Below are positions 43,531 to 51,852 of a stretch of 64,000 nucleotides of DNA, piece by piece. A program made the position numbers and the translations under genes. The DNA is from an uncultured Myxococcales bacterium (GTDB taxonomy: Bacteria > Myxococcota_A > UBA9042 > CAIXZC01), in assembly GCA_903895725.1 (NCBI GenBank), contig CAITUV010000043.1, forward strand, positions 323,298-387,297. The letters run 5' to 3'. Every line of letters starts with the position of its first letter. Positions within the stretch are counted from its first letter, which is position 1. Below the pieces are notes generated by a model. The model ran no database searches and was not told the origin of the DNA. It was given only the letters and a program-made list of their open reading frames with translations.

Positions 43531-45819
43531 ATGAGCAAGATCCTGGTCGTTACCGGCGCAGCAGCGCTTCTTGCAGTGTCGTGCGGCGGGGAGCCGAACA
43601 GCACGACGATGACCACCGGGGACACACTCCCCGAGGCTCGGCTTCTCGAGGACGGTGCCCAGGCCCCGGAAGACACGCCCAGGCGGCTCATCGACCAGGT
43701 GGGCGCAGAGGTGGATCTTGCGTTGCCGGAGGTGCAGCCTGCGGACCTGCCTGACGGGAGCGAGACCCAACCGGAGGAGACGGTGGACCTGGTCGACCCG
43801 GATGTCCCGCCCGAGTGGCTCCCTGAGAAGCTCGACCTGGTCTGGACCAACCTCCAGCACATGGACATGGTTACTCCCCGCAAGAAGATCCTGCTGGAGT
43901 TTGCCCAGGGCACGCACATGCCCGAGAACGCAGCGGAGCAAGTCTGGTACGACAAGCGTTTCGAGGCCCACGTCACCGTGTGGGACCCCGATACCGAGAC
44001 TGCCGGGGCGGAGATCCCGCTCAAGAAGACATGGCGCGACGTGAAGCCCGGGCTCTTCCGGTGGCCCGCGCTGCGGCTCGAGCCTGCCGAGTGCAACTTT
44101 GATGCGGGAGAGTGCACCGAGGGATTCCTCAACAACCAGTTCCTTCCCACCACAGCGTACAGGGTCACGATCAACCTGGGCGACCAGGTTTACGAGCGGG
44201 TCTTCCACACCATCCCCGGCTGGACTCCCGGTTACAAGATCGTCGACTTCGTCGTGGAGCCGGAGGTGTGCGAACGGTGCTTCCCGCATCCGGTGCACGT
44301 CAACGTGTTCGTCCCCCCCGAGTACAAGTCGGTCGACCCCGCGCTCGACAACTCGAGCATGCCGTGGGGAAACAAGAAGCAGCGCTACGCCGCACTGGTG
44401 GGCCTTCACACCTACAACGCGGACGGGCTGACGCTGGCCGGAACCTTTGGCTGGGGCACGTTGCCCCGGTTCAGCTCGCAGGGAATTCTGGAGCCGATCC
44501 TGCTGATCCTTCCGGACGGCACGGTGCCCGAGCCGTACTGCAAGGGGGGCTGGGGCTGGCCCGTGAATCCCCAGAAGACCTGCTACACGCAGTTCATGGG
44601 CATTCCGAACCCCGAGCAGATTCCCGACTTCAATGCGTACACCAACTACTCGTACTTCCTGGCCAACACGATGCGCAAGGCCGTGGCGCAGAAATTCCGG
44701 ATCCGGGGAATGGACGACGGCGGGAACAAGCTGGACAACGAAGGGAATCCCATTGACGAGGAGAACCCGGACGACAATGCCGGCCGCGACTTCTACCGTC
44801 GTGCCTGGGGCATCACCGGGTGCAGCGGCGGGGGATTCGGCACTCCGATCAACACCTTCCTGTTCCCCCAGGACTACGGCGCCATGTTCTCCCTGATCGG
44901 GGCATCCCCCTCCATCTTCAATCCGTATGCCTACTGGAATCCTGCCGGCCCCATCACGAGCCAGCAGATCTGCAACACGGCGGACAATCCGAACTACCCC
45001 TACGAGCCGGTGGGAGGGGGATACCGGGATCTGGCGATGATCGATCCCGCTACCATCACACCGTGCCCGGAGGGAATGGCCTGCTCGCGGCCCAAGGGCT
45101 ATTGCGTGCCGGAGGGGGGGTGCACCGGAACGTGCGATCACGACCCGTGCCCCTCGACCGGTGAGGTCCGGAGCATCACCATTGACCAGCGCTCCATTCC
45201 TGCGGGATCCAAGTCCTGCTTCTGGATGTCGCCGCCTGCCGTCTCGAATGCCATTGTGCTGGGTCTGCTGTGCGGCCTGGATACCACCTGCCGAGCCGAT
45301 CAGGGGGCCCCGCCGGCCTGGAAGGCGGATTTCCAGAAGTACCCGTTCGATGGGAATCTGATGTTCACGACGGGAACGCTCGACTTCGAGGGGCCGCCGG
45401 CAGCGTTCATGGATCTGGACCAGCAGCTCGACAAGCAGGGGGTGCTGCACAGCTTCCGCTACGAGGACCGAGGGGCCATCTACCACGACTGGAATGCGGT
45501 TCACGACTATGTCGAGGGATACGCCCAGATCACTCGGGCTGACGGTACGGTGGTACCGGGCAACTTCCCCAATACCGGCCTCCTGTACCCGTTCCTCAAC
45601 AACGCGTTCGAAGGGCTGGGGAATTATCCGTTCAATCACCCCACGTCTTCCGAGTTCACGACCGGTGCCCTCGACCCCGATCGGGACTACGCCATCGACC
45701 TGATCTACGAGCCCAACCCGAGCCTCAACTACGTGACCGACAATTGCCCGGGGCTTGCCAATCCGGATCAGCGGGATTCGGACGGGGACGGGGTCGGTGA
45801 TGCGTGTGACGAGGACTGA
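43531..45819 (+). CDS. Esterase-like lipoprotein with thrombospondin type 3-like tail
   Basis: The protein has 762 residues. The lipobox is LLAVSC, then an acidic Pro-rich linker to about 95. An Ig-like region (KKILLEFAQGTHMPENA) precedes an alpha/beta hydrolase of the putative esterase (esterase D/PF00756) type. Key features are PVHVNVFVPPEYK, an ILLILPDGT strand and the nucleophile elbow WGITGCSGGGFGTP, with Ser432 in G-C-S-G-G. The acid and His are likely in GTLDFEG and the later EDRGAIYHDW segment. A Cys-rich insert (CTGTCDHDPC) is present. The last 30 residues, DNCPGLANPDQRDSDGDGVGDACDED, resemble a calcium-binding thrombospondin type 3 repeat. The substrate is unknown. Expression is probably controlled by two operators over the promoter. 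Confidence 0.8.
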   Translation: MSKILVVTGAAALLAVSCGGEPNSTTMTTGDTLPEARLLEDGAQAPEDTPRRLIDQVGAEVDLALPEVQPADLPDGSETQPEETVDLVDPDVPPEWLPEKLDLVWTNLQHMDMVTPRKKILLEFAQGTHMPENAAEQVWYDKRFEAHVTVWDPDTETAGAEIPLKKTWRDVKPGLFRWPALRLEPAECNFDAGECTEGFLNNQFLPTTAYRVTINLGDQVYERVFHTIPGWTPGYKIVDFVVEPEVCERCFPHPVHVNVFVPPEYKSVDPALDNSSMPWGNKKQRYAALVGLHTYNADGLTLAGTFGWGTLPRFSSQGILEPILLILPDGTVPEPYCKGGWGWPVNPQKTCYTQFMGIPNPEQIPDFNAYTNYSYFLANTMRKAVAQKFRIRGMDDGGNKLDNEGNPIDEENPDDNAGRDFYRRAWGITGCSGGGFGTPINTFLFPQDYGAMFSLIGASPSIFNPYAYWNPAGPITSQQICNTADNPNYPYEPVGGGYRDLAMIDPATITPCPEGMACSRPKGYCVPEGGCTGTCDHDPCPSTGEVRSITIDQRSIPAGSKSCFWMSPPAVSNAIVLGLLCGLDTTCRADQGAPPAWKADFQKYPFDGNLMFTTGTLDFEGPPAAFMDLDQQLDKQGVLHSFRYEDRGAIYHDWNAVHDYVEGYAQITRADGTVVPGNFPNTGLLYPFLNNAFEGLGNYPFNHPTSSEFTTGALDPDRDYAIDLIYEPNPSLNYVTDNCPGLANPDQRDSDGDGVGDACDED

Positions 45820-45828
45820 GGGGCAACC

Positions 45829-46695
45829 TCAGCCGCACTGGCAGTCATCGCCCACGCAGCTTCCCGAAGAGTAGCCCTGCGATTTGCAGTACGTGTCGCA
45901 CTCCCCCTCACTGCAGTCGGATCCGCCGCCGCTCGGACAGCGGAGCGAGGCATCGATCTGAGCCAGCGTGCAGGATAGGGACGCCACCTCGGCCAGTGGA
46001 ACCCACACGCCGGTCGAGGTCAGCGGACAGTTCCCGAGAATCATCGAGCACTCATAGTGCACGACCCGGAGCACTCCGACCGTCGGGAGGCCCCCCTGGG
46101 TGAACTTCACGCTCACCACCCGGATCTTCAGCCCGAGCCCGAAGGAATCCGTGAAGGTCTCCGCCTTCAGGATCTTCATGTCCGGATAGTCGTTGAGCAG
46201 CTCCTGGTACAGGTAGTCGGCAAGCGTCGCCTCGTTCCAGTCCGTTCCCGGAACGTAGGTGGCGAGGACAAAGTAGCCGGCAGTCCCGGCCGCGTCCTTC
46301 GTCACTTCGAAGGTGACACCATCCACTCCGTGAAGCCAGCCCGGCGGCGCGTGGACCGTGCATCCCGACTCCGTAACCATCAGCATGTCCCAGCCTGCAG
46401 GCACGGTCGACTGGGACAGTGGAGGGCATTGCATCAGAACTGCCTCGCAGTAATCGAGGATCGCCTGATCGTCATCATACGAAGGCACGTTCCCCGGTGT
46501 GGGAGGGGGCTTGACGTCCTTGGCCGGAGCCACGGCGTCGTCCTCCAGAAGCGGCCCCGAGGTATCGAAGTCGGTCGTGGAGCCGCTCTGGTCTGCAGGG
46601 TCCCCCGAATCGAACTTGCCCTCGCATGCACCTGCGAGAACGAAGGCCAGCGCCAGAAGGCATGCCGTAGTCCGCGTAGAGCCCGCCCTGTTCAT
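45829..46695 (-). CDS. Lipoprotein ending in a CS-alpha-beta (defensin-like) Cys motif
   Basis: The protein has 288 residues, starting at 46695 after GGGGGTGA. The lipobox is LAGAC. A short acidic linker leads to a 170-residue alpha+beta domain I do not recognise (WDMLMVTESGCTVHAPPGWLHG, LADYLYQELLNDYPDMKI). The last 28 residues (261-288) have six Cys spaced C-x4-C-x3-C-x9-C-x4-C-x1-C, including CDTYCKSQGYSSGSC and the gamma-core-like GSCVGDDC. This is the spacing of invertebrate and fungal defensins with the cysteine-stabilised alpha-beta fold. A defensin-like peptide has been described from Anaeromyxobacter. Here the motif is tethered to a lipoprotein. It could be antimicrobial, a toxin-like binder, or only a structural cap. 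Confidence 0.75.
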   Translation of the reverse strand: MNRAGSTRTTACLLALAFVLAGACEGKFDSGDPADQSGSTTDFDTSGPLLEDDAVAPAKDVKPPPTPGNVPSYDDDQAILDYCEAVLMQCPPLSQSTVPAGWDMLMVTESGCTVHAPPGWLHGVDGVTFEVTKDAAGTAGYFVLATYVPGTDWNEATLADYLYQELLNDYPDMKILKAETFTDSFGLGLKIRVVSVKFTQGGLPTVGVLRVVHYECSMILGNCPLTSTGVWVPLAEVASLSCTLAQIDASLRCPSGGGSDCSEGECDTYCKSQGYSSGSCVGDDCQCG

Positions 46696-46823
46696 GCAAT
46701 CACCCCCACTGATTCGTCGGCCCGATTGTATTGCGTGCGACCCTCGAGGTCCAGAACAGACGCCGGAACGTTCGAACAATCAGGCGGCAGGGTGAGGGAA
46801 GGATGGCCGGGAGCATGCCCGCC

Positions 46824-46852
46824 TTGACAGCGTCGCCACCGAGGGGGAAACT
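46824..46852 (+). promoter_or_regulatory. Weak promoter candidate for the 46890-51798 genes
   Basis: A perfect TTGACA (46824-46829) is followed after 17 bases by GAAACT (46847-46852), a poor -10. It lies 38 bases before the ATG at 46890. Confidence 0.3.
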
Positions 46853-46889
46853 GCGCACGTGCCTGCCCTGCCCTGCCGGCACGGAGAGT

Positions 46890-47900
46890 GCCATGACCGT
46901 GAATCGAACAGTTGCGTGGTTGGCGACGCTGCCGATGCTTGCTTGCGGAAGCGTAGGGGCTGTCTCGCCTGAAGAAACCGTGGAGCGCTCCGATGCCGCA
47001 AGCCCTTCCGAAGTGGATGTAGTCCCGGTATTTCCGGACATTGGCAAGGACGAGATCCCGGAGGTGAAGGAGCTATCCCATCCGGGAGACTGGCATCAGG
47101 ACGATGGCACGTGGACGCCCGCACCCTGCCAGTCGCATGAGGACTGCGGCGATGGTTACTGCGTGGAACTCGTTCCGGGGAGTGGACAGTACTTCTGCGC
47201 TCCGTCCTGCATGGAGGAGTGCCCTCTCGACTGGACCTGCAAGTCGATCTACCTGGACGGTCCTGATCCCGTGTCGATGTGCCTTCCGCCGGTGGAAGTT
47301 CTCTGCCGGGTCTGCAAGGCCGATTCGGACTGCCTTCTGGCCGGCGCTTTGTGCGTCCTGGCGGGCGGTCCAGTGGGCTATTGCGGAAAGTTGTGCAGTC
47401 CTGACGATGCGGGGTGTCCGGCTGGCTTTTCGTGCCGGCCAGCGAATGGGAATCCTGCGGCTCCGGACGTCTATCAGTGCCTTCCGGAGCCGGGCACGTG
47501 CTGCCAAATGGGCTCCTGGACGGACTGTGACGATGGCAACGAGTGCACGCTCGAGACCTGTTCTCCCTCGCTCGGCTGCGGGCACGCCCCCACTGCAGGG
47601 GGCTGCTCGGGGCCGGACGCATGCCAGGAGTACTTCTGCTCGGGCGGTCAGTGCCTCGGAGTCCCCGTCGAAGAGGATCTGCACCAGGATGGCCTCGACG
47701 AGGATTGCGACGGGCTGACGGACGAAGATGTGCTGCTGGGCCTCGAGCTCAATGGAACCGGGTTTGGCAGCGGTTCCGGTGAGTCCAAGGGGGGAGGATT
47801 CTGGCTGTCGGGCCGCCTCTGTTCACCCCCATACCACGGGCCCTCATCAGGCGGAGGCTTTCTCCTGGTTCCCGGAACAAGCGGAGGGAGCAAACCATGA
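46890..47900 (+). CDS. Cys-rich lipoprotein of the DCxSGxC/MopE type
   Basis: The protein has 336 residues, ATG 46890. The lipobox is LPMLAC, followed by an acidic linker. The middle has modules of the form CQSHEDCGDGYCVE...CAPSCMEECPLDWTC and CKADSDCLLAGALC...YCGKLC, also seen in the N-terminal parts of the proteins at 53368-56682 and 61026-64000. One CDDGNECT repeat and one acidic motif DGLDEDCDGLTDED follow. The last 50 residues are Gly/Ser-rich (GTGFGSGSGESKGGGF) and low in Cys. The stop overlaps the next start as ATGA (47897-47900), so translation of the repeat/P-domain protein is likely coupled. Confidence 0.8.
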   Translation, partial: AMTVNRTVAWLATLPMLACGSVGAVSPEETVERSDAASPSEVDVVPVFPDIGKDEIPEVKELSHPGDWHQDDGTWTPAPCQSHEDCGDGYCVELVPGSGQYFCAPSCMEECPLDWTCKSIYLDGPDPVSMCLPPVEVLCRVCKADSDCLLAGALCVLAGGPVGYCGKLCSPDDAGCPAGFSCRPANGNPAAPDVYQCLPEPGTCCQMGSWTDCDDGNECTLETCSPSLGCGHAPTAGGCSGPDACQEYFCSGGQCLGVPVEEDLHQDGLDEDCDGLTDEDVLLGLELNGTGFGSGSGESKGGGFWLSGRLCSPPYHGPSSGGGFLLVPGTSGGSKP

Positions 47901-50047
47901 CCAGACATTTCTTTCGGGGGATATCGATGCGTTCGCTACTGACCCGTCTTGGAGACACTGCCCTGCCTTCTCTTGCTCTCGCTTTGCTGATGTTGCTCCA
48001 CTCGCCCGCACGGGCAGTGGAGGTGCCGACTGCGGTTCGGTACCAGGGGTTTCTGACCGACGTCGGGGGAACACCGGTCTCCGGCACCTGGACCATGGAA
48101 TTCCGCCTGTTCCCCGCCCCTGAAGCGGGCCTGCCCCTCTTCGCCGAAGACCAGGTGGTGGAGGTCAAGGCGGGCGTTTTTGATGTGGAGTTGGGGGCGT
48201 CGCCGGACAACGGCCTGACCCTGGAGCTCGTCAAGGGGGGCGCGCTCTGGCTCGAAGTCTCTATCACGTCGGGCGAAGAGACTGTGGTGCTTGAGCCTCG
48301 CCAGCGCGTGGTGAGCCAGCCCTACGCCCTTCTTGCTCAGCAGGCATCCATGGCTCAGGACGCGGCCAAGCTCGGGGGGCTTGCGCCGGAAGCATTTGTC
48401 GTGCTCGAAGATCTTGGCAAGATGTGTATCGCTCCAGATGACCTGTCCGCCAAGCTCATCGAGCTTGGATATCAGCCCGGGCTCACCTACTCCGATGAGG
48501 ACGTGGCCGCCTACCTGGCAGCGAATGGGTACGTCGCAGGCCCTCATTACTCGGATGAGGAAGTGGCCGCCTACCTGGCAGCGAACGGCTATTCGCCGGG
48601 GGCGTCGTACTCGGATGCAGACGTGGCCACGTATCTGGCGGGCAATGGGTACGTCTCAGGTCCTCACTGGACGGCAGATGACACGCAGAAGCTTCTCGAC
48701 GCCAAGGGCTATTCGGCCGGACCGCACTACTCGGATGGCGATGTGGCCGCGTACCTGGCTGCCAACGGATTCTCTTCGGGTCCGCACTACACAGATGGCG
48801 ATGTGGCCGTGTACCTGGCTGCCAACGGGTTCACGCCGGGACCGGGATATTCGGACAAGGACGTGGAGGCGTACCTGGGGGGCAAGGGGTTCGTTGCCGG
48901 CCCCCACTACTCGGATGCGGACGCCCAATCGCTGCTCGATGCCGGCGGCTACGTGCCGGGGCCGCACCTCACTCTCCAACAATGCCTGGACGGAGTCGCA
49001 GCGCAGGGCTATCTCAAGCCCGGTGAGCCAATCCCGGCCTCGATGCTGCCTCCGGATGGGCTGGACGAGGTCTCGAACCAACTCATCACCGCCACGTTCG
49101 ACGCGTCCTTTGCCAGCACGACGGCACCGGTAGTCATCGTGGACGGGTTCCTTGCCGGTGTGGTGGATTCCATCACGATCCCGGATCTCGGGACGATCCA
49201 GGAGCTGAACGTCGACGTGAACATCGAGCACACATCCCCAACGGATCTCAAGGTCGTGCTTGTCGCTCCGAGCGGACAGACGTTCGTTCTCCGAGATCAC
49301 GGCCCGGCGATCGGCGGGGGGATCGTCACCAACTTCGATCTGCAGACCAAGCCGCTCCAGGGGGACCTTTCCAGCCTCGACGGCAAGAACCCCGCCGGGC
49401 AGTGGACGATCAAGGTGGTTGACGACGTCCTGGGGAACGGCGGGAAGCTCGTTTCCTGGAAGATCAACGTTGTGACCTTGTCGGCCAAGAAGGTCTTTGT
49501 CGATGGAAGCCTCGAAGTGTCGGCGGACTTCTCTCTGTCGGACAGCGAGGTGACCCGGGCCAGTCTGGAGAAGCTTACCGCTGGACAGGCTAGCTCGGCA
49601 GACGCTCTGCACACACACACGAACCTCGGCGTGTACTTCAAGGAGGACGCTGGGCTGTGGTCTGGCGGTGGCAAGAACGTCTACGACGGCCAGGGCTACC
49701 AGGTCACGTACTCCGGCTCGTTCGGTCCAACAGACCCTTCGACCTCCCACATGACCGTCAAGACCGTCGCGGTCTCAGGCAACCACGCCCCGGGGTGGGC
49801 TGGATACGTCTGTTTCTGTGCCAAGGGGAGCATCTCGGTTCCAGGCGGGGGGCAGCAGACCCTGGACGAGAAGTGTGGAGGTGCCACGAACCAGACGGTG
49901 ACGCTGTCGTGGGCAGTGACTCCGAATCTCACCGGACCGGGGGCCGGCACCCTGACCATGTACGCAAAGACCTGCGGCGGGGGGATCGCTGTGGGCGGAA
50001 CCAGCGTCACGGGGGATCAGTTTCTTCCGGTGAAGCTAATCAAGTAG
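47897..50047 (+). CDS. Secreted protein with 20-residue repeats and a P-domain
   Basis: The protein has 716 residues with a cleavable signal peptide (LALALLMLLHSPARA) and no lipobox. The N-terminal domain (about 40-155; AVRYQGFLTDVGGTPVSG to VSQPYALLAQQA) is of the kind that precedes fibre-like repeats in deltaproteobacterial surface proteins. Eight exact-length 20-residue repeats (YSDxDVAAYLAANGYxxGPH) follow at 198-357. Then comes a proprotein-convertase P-domain-like sandwich (about 410-530; NVDVNIEHTSPTDLKVVLVAPSG, GQWTIKVVDDVLGNGGKL), a HTHTN linker, and a beta-rich C-terminal domain with Cys pairs (VCFCAKGS, TCGGG). A secreted fibre is likely. It is translationally coupled to the upstream lipoprotein; the lipase gene starts 8 bases after its stop. 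Confidence 0.85.
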   Translation: MTRHFFRGISMRSLLTRLGDTALPSLALALLMLLHSPARAVEVPTAVRYQGFLTDVGGTPVSGTWTMEFRLFPAPEAGLPLFAEDQVVEVKAGVFDVELGASPDNGLTLELVKGGALWLEVSITSGEETVVLEPRQRVVSQPYALLAQQASMAQDAAKLGGLAPEAFVVLEDLGKMCIAPDDLSAKLIELGYQPGLTYSDEDVAAYLAANGYVAGPHYSDEEVAAYLAANGYSPGASYSDADVATYLAGNGYVSGPHWTADDTQKLLDAKGYSAGPHYSDGDVAAYLAANGFSSGPHYTDGDVAVYLAANGFTPGPGYSDKDVEAYLGGKGFVAGPHYSDADAQSLLDAGGYVPGPHLTLQQCLDGVAAQGYLKPGEPIPASMLPPDGLDEVSNQLITATFDASFASTTAPVVIVDGFLAGVVDSITIPDLGTIQELNVDVNIEHTSPTDLKVVLVAPSGQTFVLRDHGPAIGGGIVTNFDLQTKPLQGDLSSLDGKNPAGQWTIKVVDDVLGNGGKLVSWKINVVTLSAKKVFVDGSLEVSADFSLSDSEVTRASLEKLTAGQASSADALHTHTNLGVYFKEDAGLWSGGGKNVYDGQGYQVTYSGSFGPTDPSTSHMTVKTVAVSGNHAPGWAGYVCFCAKGSISVPGGGQQTLDEKCGGATNQTVTLSWAVTPNLTGPGAGTLTMYAKTCGGGIAVGGTSVTGDQFLPVKLIK
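48488..48967 (+). repeat. Eight in-frame 60-bp tandem repeats
   Basis: Eight contiguous 60-base units encode YSDxDVAAYLAANGYxxGPH-type repeats with no length variation. Units 5 and 8 are the most diverged (WTADDTQKLLDAKGY, YSDADAQSLLDAGGY). Half-units flank the array on both sides. Confidence 0.9.
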
Positions 50048-50055
50048 GAGCGGGA

Positions 50056-51798
50056 ATGAACTGGAGGGCAGGGGCCATCGGCTGGTGGGCGCTGCTGCTG
50101 CAAGTGGCGTTCTCACAGTCCTGCGCTGGCGGGGGTGGCGGGGCATCGGTTGGGGCTGACGCGCGAGGCCCGAACGACGTGGGCGGGTCGGATGTGCCTT
50201 TGCCGAGCGACGTTGAGATGGCGGACCGGTTGGACGTTCCTGCCCCGAGCGATGTCGGGGTGGTGGACGTGTCGGATGTGCCTTTGCCGAGCGACGGCGT
50301 GGTCTCGGACGTGCCTCTGCCGAGCGACGGCGTGGTCTCGGACGTGCCTCTGCCGAGCGACGTCGAGGGGACGGACCTGCCTTTGCCGAGCGACATCGAG
50401 GTCTCGGACGAGCCTGGCCTGAGCGATATCGAGGTCTCGGACGTGCCTTTGCCGAGCGACGTCGAGGTCTCGGACGGGTCCGACGGGTCCGACGGGGCGG
50501 ACGCGATCCTGCAGCAGCCACCACCAGCTTGTGGAATGGCACCGTACGAGTGGCTGCCGGCGACGAAGACAGGGAAGCTGCTGTGGTGGGAAGAGAACCC
50601 TACGTATCACCTGCCTCCGGCCTTGATTGAGATGCTCGTTCAGGATGCCGGATATGCCCTGAAGCTGCCGCTGACCTACACGCCGCGCGTCTTTCTGATC
50701 CGGTACTCCACTCAGGATCGCGGGGTGGAGCGTCAGGCTTCGGCCATGGTCGGTCTGCCGGAAATCATTGTGTCCGACGAGGGGCAGAAGCCGTTTGCTA
50801 CCGCTCTTTTTCTGCATGGAACTGCAGGGTATGCGGACAAGTGCGCTCCCTCCAAGTCGCTGGAAGGAGGAGCGGCCGCCATTCTGCCCGCCTCGGCAGG
50901 GTATATCGCCGTGGCTCCGGACTACCTGGGCCTGTGTGGAACCCCGGATTCGTGCGGGCAGGCCTTCCATCCCTATCTCATCGGTGAAGCGACGGCCATC
51001 GCTTCCCTGGACGCCGCACGCGCGGCCTTCGAGCTGGTGGACCTGCTGTCTGCAGAGAACGGGGCCGTGCCTGACGGACGCATCGTGCCCTGGGGCGGGT
51101 CCCAGGGGGGGCACGCTGCTCTCTTCGTCCAGCGCTACGCTCCTCTGTATGCTCCCGAGTTCGAGGTTCCGTGCGTTATCTCCATGATTCCACCGGCCAA
51201 CCTCCTGGAGCAGGCATCGAAGGCCTTCTCGAACCTGGGCTCCGCCGCTGAGCTGGGCACCGCGTTTCTGGCCGCTGCATTCCTCTGGTATGAGCCTGAC
51301 GCTGCGGCATCCTCGGTGTTCAACGCTGAGGGACCTGAAGACTACTCGGTGCACATTCCGGTTACGTTCGTGCAGACGTGCAACGCGGGGCAGTTGCTGA
51401 AGGGGGCCCAGTCAATCGAAGACGTCTTTGCGCCGGAATTCCTGGAGGCGGTGCAGGCCGGCGGGCTTGCTGCCATCGAACCGTGGGGTTGCATCGCGAA
51501 GGAGAACTCACTCCCAACGTCTTCCGCTCCCGTCGTCCCGTCGGGACAGGTTCTGTTCATCATCGGAGAGAAGGACGAGCTGGTCGACCACACGGTGGAG
51601 AGGACGACGTTCCAGACCCTGTGCGGGATGGGCTACGAGATGGAGTTTGTGGAATGCCAGGGGCTGACGCATTTCGAGACGGCCCTGCAGACCATCAACC
51701 TCCAGTTGGAGTGGGTGGAGTCCTGTCTGTCGGGGCAGGGGATCTCTCCCGAGGCCCTGTGCCAGCTCAAAGACCCCCAGTCGTGCTCGCTCGACTGA
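50056..51798 (+). CDS. Secretory lipase-like (LIP family) protein with acidic repeat linker
   Basis: The protein has 580 residues, ATG 50056 after TAGGAG, 8 bases past the previous stop. The signal ends FSQSCAGGGG, a weak lipobox. An acidic linker (residues 40-150) contains six 11-residue repeats SDVPLPSDxEV. The catalytic domain (about 160-580) resembles fungal and bacterial secretory lipases of the LIP family. It has ATALFLHGTAGY, VAPDYLGLCGT, the nucleophile in IVPWGGSQGGHAAL (Ser349), an Asp candidate in FIIGEKDELVDH and a His in ECQGLTHFE. It should release fatty acids from acylglycerols outside the cell. It probably belongs to one operon with the two preceding genes. Confidence 0.85.
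   Translation: MNWRAGAIGWWALLLQVAFSQSCAGGGGGASVGADARGPNDVGGSDVPLPSDVEMADRLDVPAPSDVGVVDVSDVPLPSDGVVSDVPLPSDGVVSDVPLPSDVEGTDLPLPSDIEVSDEPGLSDIEVSDVPLPSDVEVSDGSDGSDGADAILQQPPPACGMAPYEWLPATKTGKLLWWEENPTYHLPPALIEMLVQDAGYALKLPLTYTPRVFLIRYSTQDRGVERQASAMVGLPEIIVSDEGQKPFATALFLHGTAGYADKCAPSKSLEGGAAAILPASAGYIAVAPDYLGLCGTPDSCGQAFHPYLIGEATAIASLDAARAAFELVDLLSAENGAVPDGRIVPWGGSQGGHAALFVQRYAPLYAPEFEVPCVISMIPPANLLEQASKAFSNLGSAAELGTAFLAAAFLWYEPDAAASSVFNAEGPEDYSVHIPVTFVQTCNAGQLLKGAQSIEDVFAPEFLEAVQAGGLAAIEPWGCIAKENSLPTSSAPVVPSGQVLFIIGEKDELVDHTVERTTFQTLCGMGYEMEFVECQGLTHFETALQTINLQLEWVESCLSGQGISPEALCQLKDPQSCSLD
50272..50469 (+). repeat. Six in-frame 33-bp repeats encoding an acidic Pro linker
   Basis: Six 33-base units encode SDVPLPSDGVV-like 11-mers. 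The first two units are nearly identical in DNA, which points to recent slippage or unequal exchange in the lipase linker. Confidence 0.85.
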
Positions 51799-51803
51799 GC
51801 GCC

Positions 51804-51832
51804 TTGTGTGCAAGGGAGCAGCGGGGTATCAT
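51804..51832 (+). promoter_or_regulatory. Sigma-70-type promoter for the second hydrolase gene
   Basis: TTGTGT (51804-51809), 17 bases, TATCAT (51827-51832), about 20 bases before the ATG at 51853. Confidence 0.45.
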
Positions 51833-51852
51833 GAGGGCACAACCGGGATGGA

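Noticed and set aside
48488..48967. 60-bp direct repeats as a CRISPR array
   Set aside because: The repeats are contiguous without spacers, keep the reading frame and encode a regular 20-residue unit.
50272..50469. 33-bp repeats as a CRISPR or regulatory array
   Set aside because: They are in frame within the lipase gene and encode its acidic proline linker; no spacers are present.
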